From contig CAAEVI010000002.1 of the NCBI GenBank assembly GCA_900759455.1, positions 1 to 8,362 on the forward strand: a DNA stretch of 8,362 nt. The letters run 5' to 3'. Under the pieces are notes generated by a model, which was not told the DNA's origin, ran no database searches, and saw only the letters and a list, made by a program, of their open reading frames with translations. Each line of letters starts with the position of its first letter. Positions within the stretch are counted from its first letter, which is position 1. Positions 1 to 6,815 of this stretch are shown here, piece after piece. This DNA is from Erysipelotrichaceae bacterium (GTDB lineage: Bacteria; Bacillota_I; Bacilli_A; Erysipelotrichales; Erysipelotrichaceae). Made by a program: the position numbers and the translations under genes.

Positions 1-95
1 TACTAAGACATAACTTAAAGATTAAAACGAACCGCCTAGTACCGAACGGTATGCTGGGTGGTGTGAGAGGGTAATTAAATTTACTCTACTCGATT
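1..95 (+). mobile_element. 3' end of a group II intron (domains V and VI), partial
   Basis: Domain V is visible at 31-62. The outer stem 31-39 (ACCGCCTAG) pairs with 54-62 (CTGGGTGGT), allowing wobbles. The inner stem 40-43 (TACC) pairs with 48-51 (GGTA) around the loop GAAC, and a two-base bulge (TG, 52-53) lies on the 3' side, the expected domain V architecture. Domain VI follows at 65-91. GAG 65-67 pairs with CTC 89-91, and AGGGTAA 68-74 pairs with TTACTCT 81-87, leaving A88 unpaired as the branch-point adenosine. The sequence then runs CGAT, so the intron 3' end should be at about 94-95. The GTGGTGTGAGAGG and CTACTCGAT strings are, from memory, typical of bacterial IIB-type introns. Domains I-IV and any reverse transcriptase/maturase gene would lie left of the window, so I cannot say whether the intron is complete, mobile or a fragment. 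Confidence 0.85.
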
Positions 96-113
96 TATGC
101 AGTCATGAAAAAA

Positions 114-142
114 TAGACGTTGCCGAAAGGAGATGTTATAAT
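114..142 (+). promoter_or_regulatory. Sigma-A type promoter for the lipoprotein-murJ operon
   Basis: A perfect TATAAT -10 box (137-142) is preceded by TG one base upstream (134-135, extended -10). A -35-like TAGACG (114-119, four of six consensus bases) lies 17 bases away. Transcription would start near 149, almost at the Shine-Dalgarno sequence AGAAGGTGAT (149-158) of the gene at 161, giving an unusually short leader of about 12 bases. The whole promoter lies in the 3' exon, just after the group II intron end. Confidence 0.55.
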
Positions 143-160
143 TCTTAAGAAGGTGATAGA

Positions 161-652
161 ATGAAACGTCTGATTTTGGTACTTTTACCGATTCTTTTTT
201 TGACTTCCTGTCAAAACGTACAGTATCATCATAAGCAGCAACAGCAGTTGGAAGAACTTGAAGCACAGCTTATGAATGGTTCTCTGACACAGTCTTCTAC
301 ATTTCCGTTTCAGTTTGATCTGACCTTGTCAAAAGACGATAACGATATCCAGTATCAACTGACTTTTCAGGATTTTGAAACAGCAATGTATGATGTAAAA
401 ATCGTTGTGAAAGCGTTGGATGAAGATTCTGACATTGTTTCATTCGGTTTTGATGAAAATCAGACCGTAAATATCATTCCTTTTCAGGAAAATGAAAAAA
501 AAGGATATTACGGATCGATTTCCTTAAAAGGTCGTATCAGTGACGTTTCAGGTCGTCTTGGTGTTATTTTCCAATGGCAGGATGTTTCTTCCGTAACGAG
601 TTATCAGCGTTATATTGAAATTAATTGTGCCGACTACAGTGTATCGGAATAG
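161..652 (+). CDS. Predicted lipoprotein of unknown function
   Basis: This 163-residue protein starts with a lipoprotein signal peptide: a charged MKR, a hydrophobic stretch (residues 4-13) and the lipobox LTSC. Cys17 would be lipidated and become the N-terminus, anchoring the protein on the outer face of the membrane. A short Gln/Glu-rich, possibly helical stretch (about 25-38) follows. The rest (about 48-160) has alternating hydrophobic residues that suggest a beta-rich domain. I recognise no family and see no catalytic motif. The ATG is preceded by AGAAGGTGAT at a good distance and by a promoter. murJ begins 13 bases after the stop codon, so the two are almost certainly co-transcribed. A role near the site of lipid II export is an inference from position only. 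The gene contains an eight-A run at 495-502, which is within normal coding use. Confidence 0.8.
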   Translation: MKRLILVLLPILFLTSCQNVQYHHKQQQQLEELEAQLMNGSLTQSSTFPFQFDLTLSKDDNDIQYQLTFQDFETAMYDVKIVVKALDEDSDIVSFGFDENQTVNIIPFQENEKKGYYGSISLKGRISDVSGRLGVIFQWQDVSSVTSYQRYIEINCADYSVSE

Positions 653-665
653 GTGAGGGTGTTTC

Positions 666-2315
666 ATGAGTAAGTCTAGTATAGAAAATCGCAGAAAGTC
701 GGTAGTCATCAGTGGCTTGATCGGTTCTGCCGGAATTTTTGTTTCGAAATTTATCGGATTGTTTTACGCAGTTCCATTTTCGGCCATCTTGGGCAGTGAT
801 GTAAACAGTGCATATTATGGAGTTGCTTTTCAATTATATAGTTATCTTTTGAATATATGCACAGCAGGTTTTCCTTTTGCGATAGCAACGCTGGTAGCAA
901 AGTATATGGCCAGAGATGATTATGCAACTACATATCTGGTCAAAAAGCTTTCCAGCGTCTTGATGTGTTTATTTGGATTTGGCGGAATGGTCATTGTTAT
1001 CTTGTTTTCTACCCCGCTTGCTTCACTCGTTATTCCTGACAGCGGCGGAGCTACGATCGAAACCATGCGTCTTGTTTTGATATTAATTTCCTTTGCTTTG
1101 TTTTTTGTGCCCATTTTATCCAGTCTTCGCGGCTTTTATCAGGGATTAAAGCATATGGAGGTTTATGCGCTGTCACAGGTTCTTGAACAGTTGGCCAGAG
1201 TTGGTTTCCTTTTAGGATTCAGTGCATTTGCTGTCTATGTGTTAAATTATGACAGAATCTGGGCCGTTTACTTCGGTGTGCTTTCAGCAAGCGTTGCGGC
1301 AATCATCGCGATTCTTCATTTGAAGTTTTATGATCGCCGGCAGATGAAAAGTTTCCGTCGTCATTTGCGGGAACAACAGGATGCAGATCTTGGAAAGGAA
1401 CGCTCAAAAGAAGTATTAAAGGAATTGTGCATGGTTGCGCTGCCTTATCTTCTGTCCGCCCTGTTAGGATACAGCGATTCTGTTATCAACACTGTTTTTA
1501 TCAACAGCGGGCTGCAAATGCATGGAGACAGCAGTGAAATGATCATTTCCATTACCGGTGCCATTAATTACGGCGTACTGAAACTTATCGCCATTCCACA
1601 GATCCTTGCTCCCGGCTTTTCTGCTGCCATCATTCCACATCTAAGTGAAGCACTGGCTAAAAATGACCGCCCGCGTGTCAGAAAAAGTGTCAGCGAGTGT
1701 GTTGAAATTGTACTTTATATAGGGCTTCCTGTTTCTTTCTGTCTGTTTGCTTATGCAAAACCTTTGTACTATACGATGTTTACTACTCAGTCGCTTGAAA
1801 TATCGGCACAAGTTCTGCGCTGGTATTCCATCGAAGCCTTTTTAAGTACGATTGCGCCTATTTTCACATCGCTGATGATGGCTGTTGGTCTGCGTTATCG
1901 CGCATTAAAATATGTAGGGCTTCATTTTATCATCAAAATGGTTCTAACAATGCCTTTGTTAATCTGGATCGGTTATCCGGGAACGATCATTTCTGATATT
2001 ATCGCTTATGGTACCATGATCTTATTTGATGCCTATGAACTGAAAAAACAAGTCAATGTGCGTTGGAAATATACTATACGGCGCTTCTTCTGTATGCTGT
2101 TTTCGGTTGCAGGCCTGTTTGTCGTAGCTGAATTCTTTGGCCTGCTTGGCTTTGGAAATTGTGAAAGCGGACGAATCATGACAATGATTCAGCTGATCAT
2201 CAGTGGCGGATGTGCGATGCTTTTATACGTTGTGATTTCATACTTCTTCCAGCTTCCACAGATAATTTTTCACATTGATTTGGGTAAGATCTTGAAAAGA
2301 GGGAGAAGAAAATGA
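666..2315 (+). CDS. murJ: MurJ-type lipid II flippase (YtgP/SpoVB family, MOP superfamily)
   Basis: A 549-residue polytopic membrane protein expected to flip lipid II across the cytoplasmic membrane for peptidoglycan synthesis. The N-terminus (SGLIGSAGIFVSKFIGLFYAVPF) and the AGFPFAIATLVAKY segment near residues 62-75 are typical of the YtgP/SpoVB branch of the polysaccharide-export MOP superfamily. The length is close to that of B. subtilis YtgP, and the hydrophobic profile is compatible with about 14 membrane helices. A charged cytoplasmic loop (about 222-250) separates the two halves, as in the family. The start ATG follows AGGTGAGGGTG closely. The stop overlaps the start of the rsuA-like gene by four bases (ATGA), which implies translational coupling. 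The same murJ-rsuA order occurs in B. subtilis and supports the murJ call over a sporulation SpoVB or a capsule flippase. Substrate assignment remains by family. Confidence 0.88.
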   Translation: MSKSSIENRRKSVVISGLIGSAGIFVSKFIGLFYAVPFSAILGSDVNSAYYGVAFQLYSYLLNICTAGFPFAIATLVAKYMARDDYATTYLVKKLSSVLMCLFGFGGMVIVILFSTPLASLVIPDSGGATIETMRLVLILISFALFFVPILSSLRGFYQGLKHMEVYALSQVLEQLARVGFLLGFSAFAVYVLNYDRIWAVYFGVLSASVAAIIAILHLKFYDRRQMKSFRRHLREQQDADLGKERSKEVLKELCMVALPYLLSALLGYSDSVINTVFINSGLQMHGDSSEMIISITGAINYGVLKLIAIPQILAPGFSAAIIPHLSEALAKNDRPRVRKSVSECVEIVLYIGLPVSFCLFAYAKPLYYTMFTTQSLEISAQVLRWYSIEAFLSTIAPIFTSLMMAVGLRYRALKYVGLHFIIKMVLTMPLLIWIGYPGTIISDIIAYGTMILFDAYELKKQVNVRWKYTIRRFFCMLFSVAGLFVVAEFFGLLGFGNCESGRIMTMIQLIISGGCAMLLYVVISYFFQLPQIIFHIDLGKILKRGRRK

Positions 2316-3028
2316 TGCGTTTGGATCGTTTTTTAGCCAATCAGGGAATGGGGACACGCAAGGAAGTAAAAAAAATAATAAAAAAAGGTCTTGTAAAGGT
2401 AGATGGAACCATCATCTTTAAGGATGACTATAAATTTGATGAAACAGCTTCCGTTGTTACGGTAGATGATGAAGTGATCGAATATCAAAAAGATATTTAT
2501 ATCCTTATGAACAAACCGGCCGGATTTGTCTGTGCCAATGAGGATCATTTGCATGAAACAGTATTTGATCTTCTCCCGTTCTCTTCGCAAAATTTGTTTT
2601 CCGTGGGAAGACTGGATAAAGATACGACCGGCGTACTGCTGATTAGTAATGACGGCGTTTTGGCACATCGTCTGCTTGCACCTTCCCGTCACGTCGAAAA
2701 ATGTTACGAAACTGATTTGGCTGCACCGATCAGTGAAGAACAGATCAAATTACTATCTGCGCCTCTTGATTTAGGTGATTTTGTTACGATGCCTGCTAAA
2801 GTTCAGGTGTTAGAGGAAAGAAAGATACTGCTTCGTATATGTGAAGGCAAGTTTCATCAGGTGAAACGTATGATGAAAGCCGTCGGCAATGAAGTGTGTG
2901 CATTGAAACGCATTCAATTTGGCCCTTTGACGCTAGGATCACTTGAGGAGGGAGAATGGCGTTTTTTAAATGAAGATGAGATAGTTTCACTTCGTGAGGT
3001 GAATAAAAATGATCATAGAAACAATTGA
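2312..3028 (+). CDS. rsuA: 16S rRNA pseudouridine synthase, RsuA family
   Basis: A 238-residue protein with an N-terminal S4 RNA-binding domain (residues 2-48, RLDRFLANQGMGTRKEV...) and a pseudouridine synthase domain from about residue 60. The catalytic motif GRLDKDTTGVLL is clear, with Asp102 as the expected catalytic residue. NKPAGFVCAN (67-76) and GKFHQVKRMM near residue 185 are further conserved family motifs. RsuA converts a single uridine of 16S rRNA (U516 in E. coli numbering) to pseudouridine during small-subunit assembly. RluB/E/F-type enzymes are the close alternative, but the short form and the position next to murJ favour the RsuA/YtzG type. Translation may start at 2312 or at the next ATG (2315); GGGAG at 2301-2305 serves both. 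The start overlaps the murJ stop, and the 3' end overlaps the next gene by 20 bases. Confidence 0.88.
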   Translation: MMRLDRFLANQGMGTRKEVKKIIKKGLVKVDGTIIFKDDYKFDETASVVTVDDEVIEYQKDIYILMNKPAGFVCANEDHLHETVFDLLPFSSQNLFSVGRLDKDTTGVLLISNDGVLAHRLLAPSRHVEKCYETDLAAPISEEQIKLLSAPLDLGDFVTMPAKVQVLEERKILLRICEGKFHQVKRMMKAVGNEVCALKRIQFGPLTLGSLEEGEWRFLNEDEIVSLREVNKNDHRNN

Positions 3029-4262
3029 AAAGAAGAAACGAAAGGAAGAACTGGATCGGCAGGAAATCACAGAAATAATTGAACAGTATGTTCAAAGAAA
3101 AATACCGGATTATCAGATGAGTGCGCTTCTGATGGCTATTTGGTTTCAGGGGATGAGCATGACAGAGATTACGGCGCTAACGACCGCAATGATGAACAGC
3201 GGATCGATCCTTGATCTCAGTGATGTCGGCGGTATACCATGTGACAAACACTCAAGCGGCGGCGTTGGCGATAAGACAACGATCGTGCTGGCCCCACTGG
3301 TTGCTGCCTGTGGCGGTATTATGGCAAAGATGAGCGGACGGGGACTTGGACATACCGGAGGAACTATAGACAAGCTGGAGTCGATACCAGGTTTTCGAAC
3401 TGAAATGACCCCGGAGTCCTTTAAAGCACAGGTAAGGAAAATCGGTGTTGCTCTGATCGGGCAAAGCAGCGATTTTGTTATTGCTGATCAAATGCTCTAT
3501 GCACTTCGTGATGTAACAGGGACTGTAGACAGTCTTCCTCTGATTGCTTCCAGCATAATGTCAAAAAAGCTTGCGGCGGGAAGTCAGGCAATCCTGCTGG
3601 ATGTCAAATATGGCAATGGGGCATTCATGAAGACAAAAGAAGAAGCAAAAGCACTGGCAGACTGCATGTGCACCATCGGAGATGCTTTTCATAAGACCAT
3701 GCATGCAGTTATCTCAGATATGAATGAACCGCTGGGCTTTGCCATTGGCAACAGTCTGGAAGTCATTGAGGCTATTGATACTTTAAAGGGAAACGGACCG
3801 CAGGACCTTCGTGATTTATGCGTGGAAGAGGCTGCCGCATTGTTACAGATGTCCAAAATCTGCCAGACCAGAGAAGAAGGAATGCATCTTGCTGCTGATG
3901 CTTTGGACAACGGCAGTGCATTCAGAAAGTTTTGTGAACTGACACAGGCACAGGGCGGAGATGTTTCCTATCTACACCACCCGGAAAAATTTGCACGTCC
4001 TGCCTATATTACCAAGATTCCAGCTCGAGAAGCGGGAAAAATTTGTGCCGTTCATGCCCGCGCGATCGGAACGTTGGCGATGGAACTTGGTGCTGGAAGA
4101 CGAACTAAAGGAGATCGTATTGATCCAAGCGTCGGAATCGTTCTGCATCGTAAGAGCGGAGATGAGGTTCATGCGCAGGAAACTTTAGCGGAAATTTATT
4201 CCAGCCGGCCTTTGAGCAGTCAATGGATCAGTCGTTTTTATTGTGCTTTCGATATCAGATAA
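3009..4262 (+). CDS. pdp: Pyrimidine-nucleoside phosphorylase
   Basis: A 417-residue enzyme expected to split uridine, thymidine or deoxyuridine with phosphate into the base and (deoxy)ribose-1-phosphate for nucleoside salvage in the cytoplasm. The N-terminal alpha domain includes IPDYQMSALLMAI (32-44). The phosphate-binding loop KHSSGGVGDKTT is at 80-91. The thymidine phosphorylase family signature SGRGLGHTGGTIDKLE is at 109-124. LRDVT (166-170, Arg167) and SSIMSKK (181-187, Ser182 and Lys186) supply the expected base-binding residues. The C-terminal domain contains GAGRRTKGDRIDPSVGIVLH (361-380). The protein is slightly short for the family because it begins directly at the first helix and has a trimmed tail, but no key motif is missing. 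The start sits inside the rsuA-like gene behind GAGGTG (2996-3001). DeoA (thymidine-only) is the alternative; the Firmicutes context and sequence favour Pdp. Confidence 0.92.
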   Translation: MIIETIEKKKRKEELDRQEITEIIEQYVQRKIPDYQMSALLMAIWFQGMSMTEITALTTAMMNSGSILDLSDVGGIPCDKHSSGGVGDKTTIVLAPLVAACGGIMAKMSGRGLGHTGGTIDKLESIPGFRTEMTPESFKAQVRKIGVALIGQSSDFVIADQMLYALRDVTGTVDSLPLIASSIMSKKLAAGSQAILLDVKYGNGAFMKTKEEAKALADCMCTIGDAFHKTMHAVISDMNEPLGFAIGNSLEVIEAIDTLKGNGPQDLRDLCVEEAAALLQMSKICQTREEGMHLAADALDNGSAFRKFCELTQAQGGDVSYLHHPEKFARPAYITKIPAREAGKICAVHARAIGTLAMELGAGRRTKGDRIDPSVGIVLHRKSGDEVHAQETLAEIYSSRPLSSQWISRFYCAFDIR

Positions 4263-4304
4263 GTCATGGTGAGCAGCCATGTATGAAACAGGGAGGATGA
4301 TATC

Positions 4305-5147
4305 ATGTTTACTCATAGATTTGCACATACTTATTCTGATAAAATAATGAATGAAGATGTATTTTCGATTGGTAAACATCATTTATTTGTCATTGACGGG
4401 GCAACTGGTCTAGGAAAAAATGACTTGATGGGTCATGGTGATGATGCCCGATGGTTTGCGCAAGAAATGAAAAGACATCTTGAAGCTTCTCTTCACCTTG
4501 ATGAAGACCTCGAATCGATCGTGCTCAGGTCAATCAAAAAAATTTGTGACGAATATGATCTGAATCCTGATCAAATCAATAAAATCGATATGCCGAGTGC
4601 ATGTATTGCCTTATTCAGAGAGCGCAATGATTTTTTAGAATTTTACGGTCTTGGAGATACTTGTGGTGTCATTGAACTGATGGATCATTCTGTTGAAATG
4701 GTCACTGATTCTGTGTTGGAGGCACTGGATGACAAAGTCATCCGTACCATGCAGAAAATAAGCAAAGAAAAAAAGATTCCCTTGCTTCAGACACGTCCTG
4801 ATGTCAATGCGATGCTAATTGAACATCGTAAGCTTCGCAATACACCAAACGGTTACTATGCTTTGGATTTAAGTGAAACAGGCGCCAGGCATGCAGTAAA
4901 GAAATGCTGGCCGTTGAGCGATGTTTGCAGAGTGGCCTGTATGAGTGACGGTTTTTCTCAAATTATGGATTTTGATTATTGTAATTCAATGAGTCAGCTG
5001 TTGGATGCTGTCGATCAAGACCCTCTGAAGGTATTTAAGGATCTCTATGACCTTCAGGAGCAGGATGCACTTTGCAGCAAGGTACCAAGATTGAAAAAAA
5101 GAGATGACACGACTTTAGCTTATGCAAAAGTTAATAAATATATATGA
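4305..5147 (+). CDS. PP2C-like protein phosphatase, divergent
   Basis: This 280-residue soluble protein carries the ordered metal-binding motifs of PPM/PP2C serine/threonine phosphatases. These are MNEDVF (15-20), VIDGATGLG (29-37, Asp31 a likely metal ligand), YGLGDT (114-119, in the place of the GDSR motif), MSDGF (213-217, Asp214) and KRDDTTLAY (265-273, Asp267/268). The family usually has DGMGG in motif two; here it is DGATG, as seen in divergent bacterial members. The stretch between about 125 and 180 is rich in charged residues and matches nothing I know. No signal peptide or membrane segment is present. No partner kinase with PASTA domains, anti-sigma factor or sensor is encoded nearby, so the substrate is unknown. 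It is the last gene of the operon, 42 bases after pdp, with its own GGGAGG (4291-4296), and is followed at once by a terminator. Confidence 0.75.
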   Translation: MFTHRFAHTYSDKIMNEDVFSIGKHHLFVIDGATGLGKNDLMGHGDDARWFAQEMKRHLEASLHLDEDLESIVLRSIKKICDEYDLNPDQINKIDMPSACIALFRERNDFLEFYGLGDTCGVIELMDHSVEMVTDSVLEALDDKVIRTMQKISKEKKIPLLQTRPDVNAMLIEHRKLRNTPNGYYALDLSETGARHAVKKCWPLSDVCRVACMSDGFSQIMDFDYCNSMSQLLDAVDQDPLKVFKDLYDLQEQDALCSKVPRLKKRDDTTLAYAKVNKYI

Positions 5148-5154
5148 TCATCAT

Positions 5155-5194
5155 AAAAAAGAGAAAAGATCAAATGTTATCTTTTCTCTTTTTT
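5155..5194. terminator. Bidirectional intrinsic terminator
   Basis: A perfect 10-bp stem, GAGAAAAGAT (5161-5170) with ATCTTTTCTC (5179-5188), encloses an 8-base loop and is flanked by six A (5155-5160) and six T (5189-5194). Each strand thus reads as a hairpin followed by a U tract. It would end the rightward operon after the PP2C gene and the leftward cupin gene, whose stop codon (5195-5193) lies at the edge of the T tract. Confidence 0.9.
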
Positions 5195-5525
5195 ACTTTT
5201 GTCTGATCACCAAAGCGATCATCACCAGATCATCATCTGATGTGTTTTCAATGCCATGGCTTTGACCGTTTCCTGTCCATGTATAATCCCCGGCATTTAC
5301 TTTTCGAAGGGTACCATTGTCGTTATACATTCCTTCTCCTTGAATAAACGTATAACTTTCGCCGTCTCCGTTGTGTTGGTGATAACCAATGCTGGCATGA
5401 GGTTCAATGGTTACTTTTGCATATAGCTTCACTTCATCCGTCTGCAGATCTTCACATAATAAGTGTTCCATATGAATCCACCCCTTACCTCCAGCACGGT
5501 TTTCAAAATGCTGTATTTTTGGCAT
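5193..5525 (-). CDS. Small cupin-domain protein
   Basis: A 110-residue single-domain cupin (beta-barrel) with both conserved motifs. Motif one is GYHQHNGDGESYTFIQG (47-63): HxH, four residues, Glu, six residues, Gly. Motif two is GDYTWTGNGQSHGIEN (79-94), ending in HxxxN. The predicted metal ligands are His49, His51, Glu56 and His90. Such small cupins bind a divalent metal and act as isomerases, oxygenases or sugar/ligand sensors; nothing here fixes the reaction. The start ATG is preceded on the minus strand by AAAAGGAGTTGATACA, a strong ribosome binding site. The gene is a single-gene unit between a shared terminator and a divergently read MFS gene, so a link to the transporter's substrate is possible but unproven. 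Confidence 0.85.
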   Translation of the reverse strand: MPKIQHFENRAGGKGWIHMEHLLCEDLQTDEVKLYAKVTIEPHASIGYHQHNGDGESYTFIQGEGMYNDNGTLRKVNAGDYTWTGNGQSHGIENTSDDDLVMIALVIRQK

Positions 5526-5550
5526 TGTATCAACTCCTTTTTATATTCAT

Positions 5551-5579
5551 ATTCTATCATAAGAAGAATGCTTCTACAA
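5551..5579 (-). promoter_or_regulatory. Likely promoter of the cupin gene
   Basis: On the minus strand, TTGTAG (5579-5574) lies 17 bases from TAGAAT (5556-5551), which has TG one base upstream. The -10 matches five of six consensus bases and the -35 is weak. The ribosome binding site AAGGAG follows about 12 bases downstream. On the plus strand TACAAT (5575-5580) overlaps this -35 and could be the -10 of the divergent MFS gene, but no good -35 partner was found for it. Confidence 0.4.
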
Positions 5580-5630
5580 TGTATGCAAAACTTGTTTGAA
5601 GCACATACTTTTTAAAGAAGGAGTGATCAT

Positions 5631-6764
5631 TTGCGATTAAAATCATCACATCTGTATTATGTCTTGTCATTCGCCGTCTTTTTCGTTCTTTCCCTGATCA
5701 ATACACAACTAATTCCCTTTATGAAGACTTGCGGTTATTCCATTGAACAACAGGGGATTTTACTGGCTGCAGACGCCATGATCGCAATCTGCGGTCAGTT
5801 TATATTTGGTTATTTATGCGATCGGTATTCGACGGTGAAACGTTTCTTTATTGCCGGTTATATCATCTATATCTCTGCAAGCGGCGCTATGTTGTTTTTT
5901 CAAAAAAACATGTTCTTCTACCATTTGATCATGATTGCGGTTTCCGGAGGTATGATCAAAGTATTAATGGGATTAAATGAGACATGGCTTCTGGCTGTTG
6001 ACCGTCAACATTACGGGGTACTGCGTGCCGCCGGCGCAATCGGGATGAGCATAGGGAGTCTTTTGGCCGGCTATTTATTAACGCTTTTTGATTTTAAACA
6101 GTTTCTGCTCATATTTCTTGCGGTGGCTGGAATCGTGATGACAATCATATTGAAAAGCAGGGATGTCAAGTCACAGCAAACCACCTCAGCAAAAGAGGAT
6201 ATTTTACATTTGTTAAAAAACAAACAGTATCTTTTGATTGTCAGTATATTTTTCATGATTTATATGGCAGGGACTGCTGATCAGTATACGGTCATTTCAA
6301 AATTGCTTTCTATCGGAGGCACGCAGCAGGACGTAGGTTGGAAGTGGGGAATACAGTCTCTAGCAGAACTTCCGGTCTTATTTATGGCCTCATGGCTCGT
6401 TGAAAAATTTACTCAAAGGGCATTGCTTCTGTTTGGAGTTTTTATGTATGCACTGAAATTTTTTCTTTATGGTTTTTTTCAAACACCGATCTTATTGATT
6501 GTTTGTGCCGGATTACAATTGGTTACAATGCCGATCATTCTCCTTACGAGCAAGTATCTGATCTGTAATACCGTTGATCCTGAAACAGCAAATAGTGCAC
6601 AAATGTTCGCCATGGCCATATTTGTCGGAGGAAGTGCACTAATCACACCTCTCGTGACCGCATATCTGATTCAATGTTTCGATTACGATCTGACATTATA
6701 TATTATCAGTGTCTTTTGCATGGTCCCTTTTTTCATGTCATATTTCGGTCTGAAAAAAACATGA
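5631..6764 (+). CDS. MFS transporter, MFS_1/LacY-like
   Basis: A 377-residue polytopic membrane protein with about 12 hydrophobic segments in two halves, split by a charged cytoplasmic loop near 176-200 (KSRDVKSQQTTSAKED). MFS motif A is seen as GYLCDRYSTVKR (60-71). A second landmark, YGVLRAAGAIGMSIGSLLAG (128-147), resembles the YGxxRxxGSxG element of LacY/HcaT-type proton symporters. The substrate cannot be told from sequence. The start codon is TTG at 5631, preceded by the strong AAGAAGGAGTGA (5615-5626). The next in-frame ATG would remove the first membrane helix, so TTG is preferred. A cupin is divergent on the left, and a VTT-family membrane protein follows 51 bases downstream, probably in the same transcript. 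Confidence 0.85.
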   Translation: MRLKSSHLYYVLSFAVFFVLSLINTQLIPFMKTCGYSIEQQGILLAADAMIAICGQFIFGYLCDRYSTVKRFFIAGYIIYISASGAMLFFQKNMFFYHLIMIAVSGGMIKVLMGLNETWLLAVDRQHYGVLRAAGAIGMSIGSLLAGYLLTLFDFKQFLLIFLAVAGIVMTIILKSRDVKSQQTTSAKEDILHLLKNKQYLLIVSIFFMIYMAGTADQYTVISKLLSIGGTQQDVGWKWGIQSLAELPVLFMASWLVEKFTQRALLLFGVFMYALKFFLYGFFQTPILLIVCAGLQLVTMPIILLTSKYLICNTVDPETANSAQMFAMAIFVGGSALITPLVTAYLIQCFDYDLTLYIISVFCMVPFFMSYFGLKKT

Positions 6765-6770
6765 CATGAA
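6732..6770. repeat. 10-bp perfect inverted repeat over the MFS stop codon
   Basis: TTCATGTCAT (6732-6741) is perfectly complementary to ATGACATGAA (6761-6770). The 19-base loop contains a small inner TTTC/GAAA stem. The TGA stop (6762-6764) is in the 3' arm. No U tract follows, so it is not a standard terminator. It could be an RNA hairpin between the two cistrons or a chance match. Confidence 0.45.
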
Positions 6771-6815
6771 CTTGTTGCTGCAGGCATATACAGATAGTAG
6801 AGGTGTCAGAGAAGC

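Noticed and set aside
127..141. AAAGGAG followed by ATG (133-135) as a small gene
   Set aside because: The frame stops after two codons.
120..142. TTGCCG (120-125) as the -35 box of the first promoter
   Set aside because: The distance to TATAAT is only 11 bases. TAGACG at 114-119 gives the normal 17-base spacing.
2333..3095. Two minus-strand reading frames opposite the rsuA-like gene
   Set aside because: They are antisense to a gene with clear catalytic motifs, and they are rich in Phe, Tyr and Cys in the way shadow frames of AT-rich genes are.
4265..4281. CATGG/CCATG inverted repeat between pdp and the PP2C gene, as a terminator
   Set aside because: Only five or six pairs and no U tract follow; a ribosome binding site comes directly after, so read-through is more likely.
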